Below, piece by piece: positions 1 through 9,247 of a stretch of 64,000 nt of DNA (the stretch's first letter is position 1; every line of letters begins with the position of its first letter). A program made the position numbers and the translations under genes. Under the pieces are notes generated by a model. It worked only from the letters and a program-made list of their open reading frames with translations, did not search any database and was not told the DNA's origin. The DNA comes from Metasolibacillus fluoroglycofenilyticus (GTDB taxonomy: Bacteria; Bacillota; Bacilli; Bacillales_A; Planococcaceae): NCBI RefSeq assembly GCF_003049645.1, contig NZ_PYWK01000001.1, forward strand, positions 2,201,487 through 2,265,486, read 5' to 3'.

Positions 1-175
1 CATCCTCAGTCGTATCAACATGCTCCCACTGCTGGTTTAATTCACCGCCTGTTTCCCATTGGTGTTTGATGCGCTCCCATTGTACTTTTTTCAAGCGAAC
101 AAACTGTGTAGGATAGCGCGTTAAATCTATTTCATAGCGAGATATATAATCTTGTATTTTTACTAATTGAGCCAT
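1..175 (-). CDS. Hypothetical protein, N-terminal fragment cut by window edge
   Basis: The first 58 residues of a gene read leftwards and continue off the window. The ATG at 175 is preceded by GGAGAG at a normal distance, so the start is well supported. The visible part begins [17 protein letters not shown] and is rich in aromatic and charged residues ([20 protein letters not shown]), with no signal peptide or membrane segment. I do not recognise the family from this fragment. It is clearly coding: the frame is open throughout, has a good ribosome binding site, and no other frame competes. Confidence 0.6.
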   Translation of the reverse strand, partial: MAQLVKIQDYISRYEIDLTRYPTQFVRLKKVQWERIKHQWETGGELNQQWEHVDTTED

Positions 176-387
176 CGCGAAACACTCTCCATCTACTTGC
201 TTTCGTAGTATCTATTGTACATGAATCGCCAGCAAAAAAATATAAGTTTGTCTAAAAGCTGGCGAGCACACCGCTATATTGAAATATTATCCCATGCGTG
301 TTGATTAGCCTTTCTTTTACATAGAATACTTAACAATTCGTTAATTTCCATTGCGGGGGCGGCTTGTCGCCGAAATGAAAGTTTACT

Positions 388-412
388 TTGCGATGAGTAG
401 TCGTAGGAGCAT
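388..412 (+). repeat. Short copy of dispersed repeat A (left-end motif)
   Basis: GCGATGAGTAGTCGTAGGAGC is a variant of the left-end motif of repeat family A, whose typical form here is GCGACGAGTAACCGCAGGAG. It lies in the 450-base gap between the edge gene and dat. The rest of that gap (176-580) shows no gene. Confidence 0.45.
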
Positions 413-580
413 CCTGCTCTTCACGCCAATCAACAAGTAAATCCTTTATTAACAGTGTGCTCCACACTTAAACATATCATTTGCGTTAAATATATCCTAT
501 GGTGGATATGCTGTTAACCCTATGCTCGCTACTCAATCTAGTAAGATAAGGAATATTGCTTTTGATTATTATAAGGTAAT

Positions 581-626
581 AAAAAACGTCTGAAAAGCAA
601 TGCCTTAGCACGCTTTTCAGACGTTC
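581..626 (-). terminator. Terminator of dat (GTCTGAAAAGC family)
   Basis: The arms AACGTCTGAAAAGC and GCTTTTCAGACGTT (585-598 and 611-625) form a long stem. In the dat direction it is followed by a run of T. The same stem recurs behind several other genes in this window. Confidence 0.85.
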
Positions 627-629
627 TAT

Positions 630-1484
630 TTAGATTGAAACTGGTGCTGGAATTTTTGTCTCAAACTGCGCTTGCAATTTGCGTGTCCATGCACCTACTT
701 GACCACCATTAATTTGCTGACCATCAATATCGATAACTGGTGTCACCTCTGAAGTTGTCGAGGCAATAAAAACCTCATCCATCGCTAGAAGCTGTTGCTT
801 TGTCATCGCTTGCTCCTGCACAGGTAAGCCAATTTCCTGCGCACATTGTAAAACAACATGACGTGTAATTCCTTTTAAAATGAAGTTATTCGCTGGATGT
901 GTGTGTAATACACCATCCTTCACACCGAAAACATTTGTTGATGAGCCCTCTGTCACCGTTTCAGCTCGGTGTAAAATAGCCTCATAGCAGCCTTTTTCAA
1001 ATGCTTCTTGCTTTGCTAATACCGCCCCTAATAAATTCAATGATTTAATATCGCAGCGTAGCCAGCGAATATCCTCTACAAAGGTTGCCTTCACACCGTT
1101 TTCTAAGTTAGTGAATGGACGTGATGTTTCCACTGCTGTCCCTGTTAAGACAGGCACTACGTCAGCACTTGGGAAAATATGATTACGCGCGGAAGCGCCA
1201 CGTGTAATTTGAAAATAAATATGACCGTTATTAATCTCATTTGCCTCTACTAGCTCATGCAATAACTGGTGCAATTTATGCTTCGTATAAGGAATCGTCA
1301 AACGAATTTCTTCAGCGCTTACATAAAAGCGATCAATATGCTCTTGCGCCGTGAACAATTGCCCATTATACACTTTAATTACCTCATAAATTCCGTCCCC
1401 AAACTGATAACCACGGTCCTCTTTATGAATAACAACTTCCTCATCTGTAACGATGCGATCATTTAATAAACTATACCCCATCAT
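630..1484 (-). CDS. dat: D-amino acid aminotransferase
   Basis: PLP-dependent fold-type IV aminotransferase that makes D-glutamate or D-alanine by transamination, supplying D-amino acids for peptidoglycan. Length (284 aa) fits the D-AAT family. The PLP lysine is seen in CDIKSLNLLG (about residue 147), the conserved glutamate that contacts the cofactor nitrogen in ETVTEGSSTN (about residue 179), and the N-terminal RGYQFGDGIYEV motif is intact. Two adjacent ATG codons (1484 and 1481) both follow GAGAAGAGG; the choice hardly matters. It lies downstream of pepV in the same direction with a 199-base gap, an arrangement known in Lysinibacillus and staphylococci. A strong terminator follows. Confidence 0.93.
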   Translation of the reverse strand: MMGYSLLNDRIVTDEEVVIHKEDRGYQFGDGIYEVIKVYNGQLFTAQEHIDRFYVSAEEIRLTIPYTKHKLHQLLHELVEANEINNGHIYFQITRGASARNHIFPSADVVPVLTGTAVETSRPFTNLENGVKATFVEDIRWLRCDIKSLNLLGAVLAKQEAFEKGCYEAILHRAETVTEGSSTNVFGVKDGVLHTHPANNFILKGITRHVVLQCAQEIGLPVQEQAMTKQQLLAMDEVFIASTTSEVTPVIDIDGQQINGGQVGAWTRKLQAQFETKIPAPVSI

Positions 1485-1683
1485 ATATACCTCTTCTCCA
1501 CTTTATTCCGTATTAACAATTAGTAAATCTTCTATCCACACGCTGACTTCCAGCAAAAGATAAATGAATAAAACCTTAAAATCAATAAACATATACATTA
1601 ACTAAAAACCCCATACTTGTATGCGACTATGTCGCTGTTAGCCTATTCTATGCGTTAAAGCTTCCACTAATTGAAATTTTACT

Positions 1684-3069
1684 TTATTCGCCTGCTAACT
1701 TTGCAATAGCCTCCGCGTAAATTGCTGCTGCAGTTACTAAATTTTCTATTTCAACAAACTCATCCTTTTGGTGCGCAACATCCACTTCTCCAGGGAATAG
1801 CATACCGAAAGCTACCCCCTTCTTTAATACACGCGCATATGTGCCTCCGCCTGTTGATAAAACTTGCGAAAAGTCATTCGTATATTTTTGATATACAGCC
1901 ACTAATGTTTGAACAAGCTCATCTGTTTCTGATACATAATGCGGCTTAGAATTGCTGACAATATCCATTGTAAAATCCGCTTTCTCAAGCACTTGTTGTG
2001 CTGCTGTCATCTTTTCCTCAAAGGAATAGGTTACGGCGTAACGCATGCTTACCTCAATCGTTCCACCATTTGCATCAAATTTCAACATGCCTGGATTTAA
2101 TGTTGTTTCACCAGACATTTCATCATAATAGTTTAATTGCAATGCCGTACCATAGTGATCCTTGCCAAAAACATCGACAATAAACTGAGCAAAGGCTAAA
2201 CCGTTACCAGCTAGCTCAGTAGTCAAAAATTTTGCTAGTAGTACAGCAGCATTTACGCCTTTTTCAGGCTCCATCGCATGGGCTGATTTTCCTTTTACTG
2301 TTATTATATATTCATTATGTTCATTTGTTAAAGAACCTTCCGCCCCATTTTCCTGTAAAAATTTTTGGAAATTTGCAGCAGTCTGCTGTGAAATTGTCGC
2401 TACTTTTGCCTCCGCAAAATCTGGTACCATATTTATTCTTTTTCCAGCAATAAATGATAATAATTGTTCATTGCTAGTTGGCTTATTTTTCAAAGAAAAT
2501 ACGAGATGTGCAATCCCTTTTTCAGCATTAATTAATGGGAAATCAGCATCTGGTGCAAAGCCAATTGTCGGCATCTCCTCTTTTTCAAAATACCGTTTTA
2601 CACAGCGAAAGCCACTTTCCTCATCCGTGCCGATAATCATTCGCACCCTTTTTGATAGAGTGATACCGCTATCTTTTACCATTTTCATTGCAAGCCATGC
2701 AGCCATCGTTGGCCCTTTATCATCAATCGCCCCACGACCGTACAATTTGCCATCGACGACACGTCCTTCAAACGGAGGATATGTCCAGCCATCTCCTACA
2801 GGCACTACATCTACATGACATAAAATACCTAATAGCTCCTGCCCTTGGCCCATTTCGATATGGCCGGCCATTTGGTCTACATTTTTCACTGTCATACCTG
2901 CTGCCTCGCCCCTCTTTAACATAAAATCTAAAGCATCCAGAGGTCCTTTACCAAATGGCATTTCCTTTGACGCAGCTTCTTCATCTAATACGCTTTCAAT
3001 TGAAATGAGCTGCTGTAATTCTGCAAGCAGCTCTTCTTGACGCTCACGCGCAATTTGTAACCAATTCAT
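1684..3069 (-). CDS. pepV: Dipeptidase PepV (M20 family metallopeptidase)
   Basis: Cytosolic dinuclear zinc dipeptidase that releases amino acids from dipeptides. Metal-ligand motifs are visible: CHVDVVPVGDGW (His85, Asp87), GRGAIDDKGP (Asp117), GTDEESGF (catalytic and ligand Glu150/151) and a C-terminal AHQKDEF histidine. I chose the ATG at 3069, giving MNWLQ as in family members, because AGAGGTGG lies just ahead; a GTG nine bases upstream falls inside that binding site. Length is 461 aa, normal for PepV. It is followed by dat, probably as a transcription unit. Confidence 0.93.
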   Translation of the reverse strand: MNWLQIARERQEELLAELQQLISIESVLDEEAASKEMPFGKGPLDALDFMLKRGEAAGMTVKNVDQMAGHIEMGQGQELLGILCHVDVVPVGDGWTYPPFEGRVVDGKLYGRGAIDDKGPTMAAWLAMKMVKDSGITLSKRVRMIIGTDEESGFRCVKRYFEKEEMPTIGFAPDADFPLINAEKGIAHLVFSLKNKPTSNEQLLSFIAGKRINMVPDFAEAKVATISQQTAANFQKFLQENGAEGSLTNEHNEYIITVKGKSAHAMEPEKGVNAAVLLAKFLTTELAGNGLAFAQFIVDVFGKDHYGTALQLNYYDEMSGETTLNPGMLKFDANGGTIEVSMRYAVTYSFEEKMTAAQQVLEKADFTMDIVSNSKPHYVSETDELVQTLVAVYQKYTNDFSQVLSTGGGTYARVLKKGVAFGMLFPGEVDVAHQKDEFVEIENLVTAAAIYAEAIAKLAGE

Positions 3070-3193
3070 TTCTTCCACCTCTTTTTCTAATATCGTCTAT
3101 TTTACGCTTTCTATGTGAAAAAACAATGAAAAATGCACTAGCTCACTATCCTTTTTCTTGCAATGAGGTAAAATAAAATGAAGCGAACAATCG

Positions 3194-3214
3194 ATTTTTA
3201 CAGCCTGTTAATAA
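3194..3214 (+). repeat. Fragment of dispersed repeat B
   Basis: TTTTTACAGCCTGTTAAT matches the right end of repeat B (compare 9730-9742). It lies directly upstream of the FNT-family gene. Only this end is visible, so it may be a remnant. Confidence 0.35.
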
Positions 3215-3245
3215 GGATTAAAGAAAATTGTCATGGGGGAATCAT

Positions 3246-4007
3246 ATGCTACAAAAAATAATTTCAACAGCGCTACATAGAAATGAATTATACAAATATC
3301 AGAAGCTTAGTTATCTCATCAACACGATGCTTGGCGGTATTTATATCGGCTTTGGTATGCTACTCCTTATGACATTAGGCGGGCAGATGACGGACTTACC
3401 CGTATTAAAGCTACTGCAAGGCGCAACATTCGGCATTGCATTGACAATGGTTATTATGGCAGGGGCTGACCTTTTTACAGGCAATGCCCTCATCATGCCA
3501 ATCAGCTCTTTTCATAAATCAGTTAGCTGGTTGCACACATATAAATTGTTTTTTACGAGCTATATAGGCAACTTGATAGGCGCACTATTGTTAGCTATTA
3601 CATTTGTCGCAACAGGATTAGTGAGTGGGGCATTAGCTGACTACGTCATTACAGCAAGTACAGGCAAAATAGCCCCTTCTTTTTTAGCGCTTTTTGCACG
3701 CGGTGTTTTATGTAATGTACTTGTTTGCCTTGCTGTTTGGGGTAGCTTTAAATTACAATCAGAAAGCGCCAAAATACTATTTACTTTTTGCTGCATTTTA
3801 CCTTTTATAACGATGAGCTTTGAGCATAGCATTGCAAATATGACATTATTTGCTGTCGCATATTTTATGCCAGACAGTCCTTTTATAGCTAGTGATTTTA
3901 TTTATAATCTTATTCCCGTAACGTTAGGCAATATAGCTGGCGGCATGTTTGTTGCATTTGTTTATTGGCACACAGCACTAAAGGGATTATCTGAAAAGTC
4001 CTTTTGA
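3246..4007 (+). CDS. Formate/nitrite transporter family (FNT) channel
   Basis: Inner-membrane channel of the FocA/NirC family, which passes small monovalent anions such as formate or nitrite. About six membrane segments are visible. The family's GADLFTGNALIM loop and RGVLCNVLVCLAVW region are present, as is SFEHSIANM near the fifth segment. I start at ATG 3246, which follows TGGGGGAA; an in-frame TTG 18 bases earlier lacks a ribosome binding site. Length is 253 aa, usual for the family. The substrate cannot be told from sequence. It stands alone, with no formate dehydrogenase or nitrite reductase nearby. Confidence 0.85.
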   Translation: MLQKIISTALHRNELYKYQKLSYLINTMLGGIYIGFGMLLLMTLGGQMTDLPVLKLLQGATFGIALTMVIMAGADLFTGNALIMPISSFHKSVSWLHTYKLFFTSYIGNLIGALLLAITFVATGLVSGALADYVITASTGKIAPSFLALFARGVLCNVLVCLAVWGSFKLQSESAKILFTFCCILPFITMSFEHSIANMTLFAVAYFMPDSPFIASDFIYNLIPVTLGNIAGGMFVAFVYWHTALKGLSEKSF

Positions 4008-4335
4008 AGCGGATTCCTTTGCGGTGAGTAACTACAGATACGGATGGCTTTAGCAAATATTTAATATAGAAGCTACGGCCGTCGGAAAAAATATTTGTGG
4101 ACGGCTCCTTCACCTCATGTAAATAATAAGTAAATTTTTTATGAATTCATTCAAACTAATAGAAATTATGAAGCATATACGCTATAATCATATTATCAGA
4201 ATATTTGTTCTGATAGATTACTTTTGAAAAGGGGTTGTCTGGGGCAGAAACCAAAAGCCTACGTGCACTCCGCACATATTGTCGTCCGCTAGTCTTTGCC
4301 ATGAGAATTAAGATCGAAGGAGTGGTTCACTAATT
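4008..4335. other. Intergenic stretch before ytzE
   Basis: No gene is seen. A GCCGTC/GACGGC hairpin lies around 4080-4108. A perfect seven-base inverted repeat ATCAGAA-N6-TTCTGAT sits at 4195-4214 and could be an operator for ytzE. The sequence near 4018-4045 resembles a decayed repeat A end. Confidence 0.4.
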
Positions 4336-4557
4336 ATGAAACCAACTACTGATAGAATGCTTAATCGTATTAAAGACGTGTATATGTTTATTCTTACAAA
4401 AGGAGAAGTGTCTACACAGGATTTAGTCGAAGAGTTCAACATCACTCCTCGCACCATTCAAAGAGATTTGAATGTGTTAGCCTTCAACGACTTGGTTATG
4501 AGCCCAAGTCGAGGTAAATGGACAACGACGAAGAAAAAAGTAAAACTGACATCTTAG
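4336..4557 (+). CDS. ytzE: Small DeoR-type HTH regulator YtzE
   Basis: A 73-residue protein made of one winged helix-turn-helix: ILTKGEVSTQDLVEEFNITPRTIQRDLNVLAFNDLV. This is the DeoR N-terminal DNA-binding fold without the sugar-phosphate-sensing domain of full-length DeoR regulators. B. subtilis YtzE has the same size and neighbourhood. GAAGGAG stands about 13 bases upstream of the ATG. A shared bidirectional terminator follows. Its targets are unknown. Confidence 0.82.
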   Translation: MKPTTDRMLNRIKDVYMFILTKGEVSTQDLVEEFNITPRTIQRDLNVLAFNDLVMSPSRGKWTTTKKKVKLTS

Positions 4558-4586
4558 TTCTACCTATTTTTTAGGAGAGCGTAACA

Positions 4587-4621
4587 AAAAGAATGCCCTT
4601 TTCGTCGGGGGCATTCTTTTT
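4587..4621. terminator. Bidirectional terminator between ytzE and GGDEF gene
   Basis: The arms AAAAGAATGCCC and GGGCATTCTTTT (4587-4598, 4609-4620) form a perfect stem with T runs in both directions. It serves the two convergent genes. Confidence 0.9.
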
Positions 4622-4637
4622 CTGCATTATCCATATG

Positions 4638-6125
4638 TTATGAAATGGCTGATAGTGAATAACGGTTTTTCCCATCATTTTTCGAGGCATAAAGTGCATC
4701 ATCTGCTCTAGAATATAAATCTCTCTCTGTTTCTTGGATATTTGCTTGTAATGTTCCGCCAATGCTTAATGATAACACTTGCCAAGCTAAATCATTGCTT
4801 TCTTTTTTAAGACGAACTTCCTCTATCGCTTCATTTGCAATGCGCTCCATTTTTTCAAGCGTCGCATTTTTGATAACGATTGCAAATTCATCGCCGCCAA
4901 AACGCACAACAAACCCTTCTTTGTGGGCAAGACGTTCAAGTATTTTAGCAAGCTCAACTAAAATCATATCTCCCTTTAAATGACCGTATTGATCATTTAC
5001 TTGCTTAAAATTATCTACATCAAATAATAACAGACCAATTTCCTGATGCTGCTTTCTTTTTAATAACCTCTCAATTTTCTCCAAATAAGTCGACCGATTA
5101 TACACACCTGTTAAAGGGTCGCGCTCAGCCAATCTTATTGTTTTCATCAAAATTAAATTAAGCACAACAAGCGTAATAAAAGAGGTGATAATCGCTATAA
5201 CTAATGTGAAGTAGAATTGCTGCGTATTTTTTTTCAGCAAGGCCAACTCCGTCATATTATTATATTTCATAAAAGCAACTCGCTTCGTTGAATAGCCTTT
5301 ATTTCGTAATGTATCATACGGTAAAAAACGGTAGGTCTCGACAATGCCACCATTATAATATTTTTCGTATTGTACAACAGAAGATGTTTCAATTGCACGT
5401 TGAAAAGCCTCTTGAAATTCCGGGTCACTCGAATTTACTGAATAAATTTCATCCTCATTCGCACTTAAGTGAAAGCCTGCTTTATTAAAAATTTTAATAT
5501 CTAATAAATCATCATATTGCCCAATAATGATTTTAGCCTTATCAAAAAAATTAAAATTCCCGAATAAAGGTATCTTATTCATTGGCACACCTAACTCCAG
5601 TAAATACTTATGGTCAGGTGTAGCTAAATAGCTATACTTCCATACTTCCCCTAGCTTAGTAGAACCATCTAAGCCATCAGAGAAAAACTCCCCACTCATT
5701 CTTCTTTGTGTTAGAATCCTCGACAATTCTTGACAGCATTCATTAAAATTCATGCCTAAATCAATTGGGTACGTAGTATGGATTACCGTATTCGTCTCAT
5801 CCAAAATAAAAATTTCCATCCCGTGTTCCTTTTTCATTCTTTCTAAATCCCATGTAGCAACATCTGGATTTTCATTATATAGATTGGCCATTTTGCGTAG
5901 CTCTTTTTCCACTTCATGTGTTAATTGATCCTCTAAATAATATTGTACCGTATCAATTGTTTGTAAATCATCTATAACCTGACTTTCAATCAACAACCAA
6001 TTGCTTAATGTTTGTTCTTTTATATCATTTTGTATTAGCTTCCTGTTCGTAAATGTGACGACAGTTACTAAAATAATCGCAAATATGATAAGAGACAAAA
6101 AAAGCTTAAAATGCAAATTTTTCAT
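4638..6125 (-). CDS. Membrane diguanylate cyclase (GGDEF) with extracellular sensor
   Basis: Predicted to make cyclic di-GMP from two GTP. Residues about 8-28 form a membrane segment, about 30-305 an extracytoplasmic sensor region of no obvious family, and about 308-332 a second membrane segment. A complete GGDEF domain follows, with RDPLTGVYNR and an intact RFGGDEFAI signature near residue 415, so it should be active. I see no RxxD inhibitory site just before the signature. Start taken at ATG 6125; a GTG nine bases upstream lies too close to GAGGGAAC. It converges on ytzE across a shared terminator. Two EAL proteins at 13.8-18.3 kb are possible counterparts. Confidence 0.85.
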   Translation of the reverse strand: MKNLHFKLFLSLIIFAIILVTVVTFTNRKLIQNDIKEQTLSNWLLIESQVIDDLQTIDTVQYYLEDQLTHEVEKELRKMANLYNENPDVATWDLERMKKEHGMEIFILDETNTVIHTTYPIDLGMNFNECCQELSRILTQRRMSGEFFSDGLDGSTKLGEVWKYSYLATPDHKYLLELGVPMNKIPLFGNFNFFDKAKIIIGQYDDLLDIKIFNKAGFHLSANEDEIYSVNSSDPEFQEAFQRAIETSSVVQYEKYYNGGIVETYRFLPYDTLRNKGYSTKRVAFMKYNNMTELALLKKNTQQFYFTLVIAIITSFITLVVLNLILMKTIRLAERDPLTGVYNRSTYLEKIERLLKRKQHQEIGLLLFDVDNFKQVNDQYGHLKGDMILVELAKILERLAHKEGFVVRFGGDEFAIVIKNATLEKMERIANEAIEEVRLKKESNDLAWQVLSLSIGGTLQANIQETERDLYSRADDALYASKNDGKNRYSLSAIS

Positions 6126-6214
6126 GCTAAACACGTTCCCTCATTAAGATTTACTTCTTAAAATGGATAATCTATACTATGATTAAAATTTAACGTCTTC
6201 CAGCAATGTTTTCT

Positions 6215-6457
6215 GTGACGAGTAAGCGCAGGAGCACATGTTTTTTGTACTGAAAGCGTAACGACAGGTACAGAAGTCTCCCACCTCTATAGGCGGCGAA
6301 ATGAATGCAAGTATAAGACCGATTTCAATGGGTGTCCAAACCACTCGCTGAATCATAGAAACTCAGTCCAAGAACATCGCCTCCTGCGGATGTCAGGGAT
6401 TTTGAATTGTGCAAGTACAATTCAAAATCCCAACGCAATTACACCTCGGTGTAATTG
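6215..6457 (+). repeat. Dispersed repeat A, near-complete copy
   Basis: A structured repeat of about 250 bp. It begins with the GACGAGTAAGCGCAGGAGCA motif and contains a GTAC-bounded hairpin and a CACCTCTATAGGCGGCGA box. It ends with two very strong hairpins: GGGATTTTGAATTGT with its perfect complement (6396-6410, 6417-6431), then CAATTACACC with GGTGTAATTG (6436-6445, 6448-6457). An inverted copy lies at 9248-9520. The remaining gap to 6827 is AT-rich and shows no gene. Confidence 0.75.
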
Positions 6458-6827
6458 AATATTGTATTGGGAATTTTACTTCTCGTTTATCAAAAGAAGG
6501 ATGTGAAAACAATCTATTATGAATAGCCTAAGCGTTAAAAATCCGCACGTTAATGAGCGATATTTATGTAATCAACAAGCACAAGTAGCTGTCTTCCTTT
6601 TTTGAAACTATTATAAGACATGAATAAAATATTATCAAAAGTAAAAATAAGGAATTAGAACTAAGTCATATTACCTATTTCGAGCAGTCACTTTTCCTAT
6701 TTTATCATTTTGAATTTTAAAATCTAGTAAACATATGAGTAATTTCCTAGCCAAATAAAAAAAGTAACAATAAGAAATAAATATTTCCTATCATCATTTT
6801 ACATTTTAAAAATTATTCCGAAAATTA

Positions 6828-7541
6828 TTATTTATTTTCAATTAATAATGCTAGTTCTTCCTCTGTAATTTCTCGATATTCTCCTAATTTCAAGTTTTTA
6901 TCTAACTGTAATGGGCCCATTGATAAACGTTTTAAATAAGTCACTTTTTTGTTAACCGCTTCAAACATTCGCTTTACTTGATGGAATTTCCCTTCCTGAA
7001 TTGTTAGCTCGATTTCTGATTGTTCAGCCGATGTTAAAATCACTAGATGTCCCGGCATCGTCACATAGCCATCCTCTAATTCAACTCCTGCGGCAAATGC
7101 CTTCACATCCTCCTCAGTTACTCGCCCAGCAATTTTTGCATAATATGTTTTTGGCACATGCTTTTTTGGCGATAGTAAATTATGAGTTAGCTGTCCATCA
7201 TTTGTAATAAGCAATAAGCCTTCTGTATCTTTATCTAGCCGTCCAACCGGAAATGGTTTCAAATGCTGGGCAAAAGGGTCTAATAAATCAATAACTGTTT
7301 TATCATAATCATCTTCAGTAGCGGAAATAACTCCCGGTGGCTTGTTCATCATCAAATAAATAAATTCGATATACTGTACTCGCTCGCCGAAAACAGCGAT
7401 ATGCTGTGCCTCGGGGTCGACCTTCAAAGCGGCATCCTTTACAACGACAGCATCAACAGTTACAGCCTTTTGCTTCAATAATTGCTTTACTTCTTTTCGT
7501 GAGCCAAAGCCCATATTTGCTAATAATTTATCTAGACGCAT
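6828..7541 (-). CDS. ytzG: RsuA/RluB-family rRNA pseudouridine synthase YtzG
   Basis: Isomerises a uridine in rRNA, probably 16S as for RsuA. An S4 RNA-binding domain covers residues 1-55 (RLDKLLANMGFGSRKEVKQLL). The catalytic domain carries PVGRLDKDTEGLLLITNDG, with the catalytic aspartate near residue 103, and the late KFHQVKRMF motif. Length 237 aa is normal. GGAGAAACT before ATG 7541 sets the start. It follows ytgP in the same direction but is separated from it by a terminator, so it probably has its own promoter. Confidence 0.92.
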   Translation of the reverse strand: MRLDKLLANMGFGSRKEVKQLLKQKAVTVDAVVVKDAALKVDPEAQHIAVFGERVQYIEFIYLMMNKPPGVISATEDDYDKTVIDLLDPFAQHLKPFPVGRLDKDTEGLLLITNDGQLTHNLLSPKKHVPKTYYAKIAGRVTEEDVKAFAAGVELEDGYVTMPGHLVILTSAEQSEIELTIQEGKFHQVKRMFEAVNKKVTYLKRLSMGPLQLDKNLKLGEYREITEEELALLIENK

Positions 7542-7569
7542 AGTTTCTCCTTTATATATGTACGTATTG

Positions 7570-7605
7570 AAAAATGGCCCACCACCCTAATTATGATGAT
7601 GGACC
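7570..7605 (-). terminator. Terminator of ytgP
   Basis: Read on the minus strand, GGTCCATCATC pairs with GGTGGTGGGCC through G-U wobbles and is followed by TTTTT. On the plus strand the same arms would have A-C mismatches, so the minus direction is the working one. Confidence 0.7.
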
Positions 7606-7611
7606 TAAAGA

Positions 7612-9225
7612 TTAATTCATGCCTAATTTCTTCGCAATTTTCGTTACTCTTGCACCTAGTAGCTTTTGTGCTAAGCCTAAACGCAGTGCTAAATAGCCGT
7701 ACACTATAGCGCCTGCTGCCGCACATAATAACACATAAAACAATGCTAATAATTTACTATCGACTGGCGCAATCCATTGTAAAATAAAATACATAACAGA
7801 AACAACAATTGTCATAATAACCGTTAAAATACAAATTAATAATATACGGCGCATTGCCACCTTTGCATTGTATTGCAATGTTTTATGAATAACGGCAATA
7901 TTGATTGTGCAAGTTACCGCATAGCCAATCATCGTCGCTAAAATGGCTCCATCTACTTCCAGCCATTTAATCATCGGAATATTTAATATTAACTTCACTA
8001 AAATACCCGTTAACAAACTGAAAATAATCCACTTTTGATAGTTAATCCCTTGCAGCAATGACGCCGTAACGGAAAAGATAGCGAATAATATCGCGGCTGG
8101 TGCATAATGCATTAACACTAATGCCCCATTCTCACTTTGTTCATATAAAACATGGTATAGGGAAGGTGCTAAAATCATAATTCCTACTACAGCAGGGATT
8201 GTTACAAATAACAACACTTGATACATTTTATCCATCGTGCTACGCAATGTATGTAGCTGACCGAGCGTATAATATTTCGTAATCGTTGGAATTAAAGCCA
8301 TCGATAAGCCCGTTGCTAGCATCACAGGAATAATAACAATTTTATGCGTCAATAGATTGAGCATTAAAAAGTATGTATCTGTTAGCTTAGCATCAACACC
8401 TTTAGCGAGCATCGCACCGTTAAAGGTTAGCATATCTACTAATTGAAAAAGTGGATTGGCTATCCCGACAAAAATAATTGGAATGGAATACGTAAAGATT
8501 TCCTTATAAATTTCTGTATACGCTACTTGATGGCTAGTAATGGAATTAGCCTGTAACATTTGAAATTCTGGCTTGAGCTTTTTCCAGTAATGATACAGTA
8601 TAACTAGACCCGCCAGTGCCCCAATAAATGCTGCAAACACAGCAAATTTAATCGCTGTTTCAGGCAGTCCATCAAACAAGACGATTACAACGAAAGAGCC
8701 ACCTAGCAAGACAACAATACGTGCTATTTGCTCAATCAACTGCGAGACAGATGTTGGCATATAGTGCCCGTAGCCTTGAAAATAGCCGCGAATTAGGCTC
8801 ATTAACGGCACAACAAGAAGTGCGTAGCTAACCCAACGAATAACAGAAGCAATTTGCTCCACAGTATATAACTGCTCCTCATCTTTAATAACGGCATTAG
8901 CAAGTGGTGTTGCAAGTAAATTTAATAAAATAAATGATAATAAGCCGGTGAGTAGCATCACAATCGTGCCCGATTTCATTAATCGTACACCCGTTTGGTA
9001 ATCCCCTAGCGCATTATATTTAGCAACAAATTTAGAAACGGCTAGCGGTAAACCTGAAATCGCTATTGACAGCATAATCGTATACGGTATGTATGCATAT
9101 TGATAAAGAGCCATATTCTCTTCTCCAACAATCGCATAAAATGGGAATAAGTATACGAGCCCTAAAAGCTTTGATAAAAATAACCCGATTGTTAAAATCG
9201 CGGTCCCCTTCATTAATGATGACAT
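7612..9225 (-). CDS. ytgP: MurJ-like lipid II flippase / polysaccharide exporter YtgP
   Basis: A 537-residue protein of about 14 membrane segments, of the MATE-like MOP superfamily (SpoVB/RfbX/MurJ). It starts MSSLMKGTAILTIGLFLSKLLG, typical of the Bacillus SpoVB/YtgP group. B. subtilis YtgP is regarded as a MurJ-type flippase moving lipid-linked peptidoglycan precursor outward. AGGAAGAAGAAT precedes ATG 9225. The gene and ytzG are bracketed by inverted copies of repeat A. Confidence 0.85.
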   Translation of the reverse strand: MSSLMKGTAILTIGLFLSKLLGLVYLFPFYAIVGEENMALYQYAYIPYTIMLSIAISGLPLAVSKFVAKYNALGDYQTGVRLMKSGTIVMLLTGLLSFILLNLLATPLANAVIKDEEQLYTVEQIASVIRWVSYALLVVPLMSLIRGYFQGYGHYMPTSVSQLIEQIARIVVLLGGSFVVIVLFDGLPETAIKFAVFAAFIGALAGLVILYHYWKKLKPEFQMLQANSITSHQVAYTEIYKEIFTYSIPIIFVGIANPLFQLVDMLTFNGAMLAKGVDAKLTDTYFLMLNLLTHKIVIIPVMLATGLSMALIPTITKYYTLGQLHTLRSTMDKMYQVLLFVTIPAVVGIMILAPSLYHVLYEQSENGALVLMHYAPAAILFAIFSVTASLLQGINYQKWIIFSLLTGILVKLILNIPMIKWLEVDGAILATMIGYAVTCTINIAVIHKTLQYNAKVAMRRILLICILTVIMTIVVSVMYFILQWIAPVDSKLLALFYVLLCAAAGAIVYGYLALRLGLAQKLLGARVTKIAKKLGMN

Positions 9226-9247
9226 ATTCTTCTTCCTATTCTTATAT

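Noticed and set aside
2471-2818. 115-codon open frame opposite pepV
   Set aside because: It is a shadow of the conserved PepV frame.
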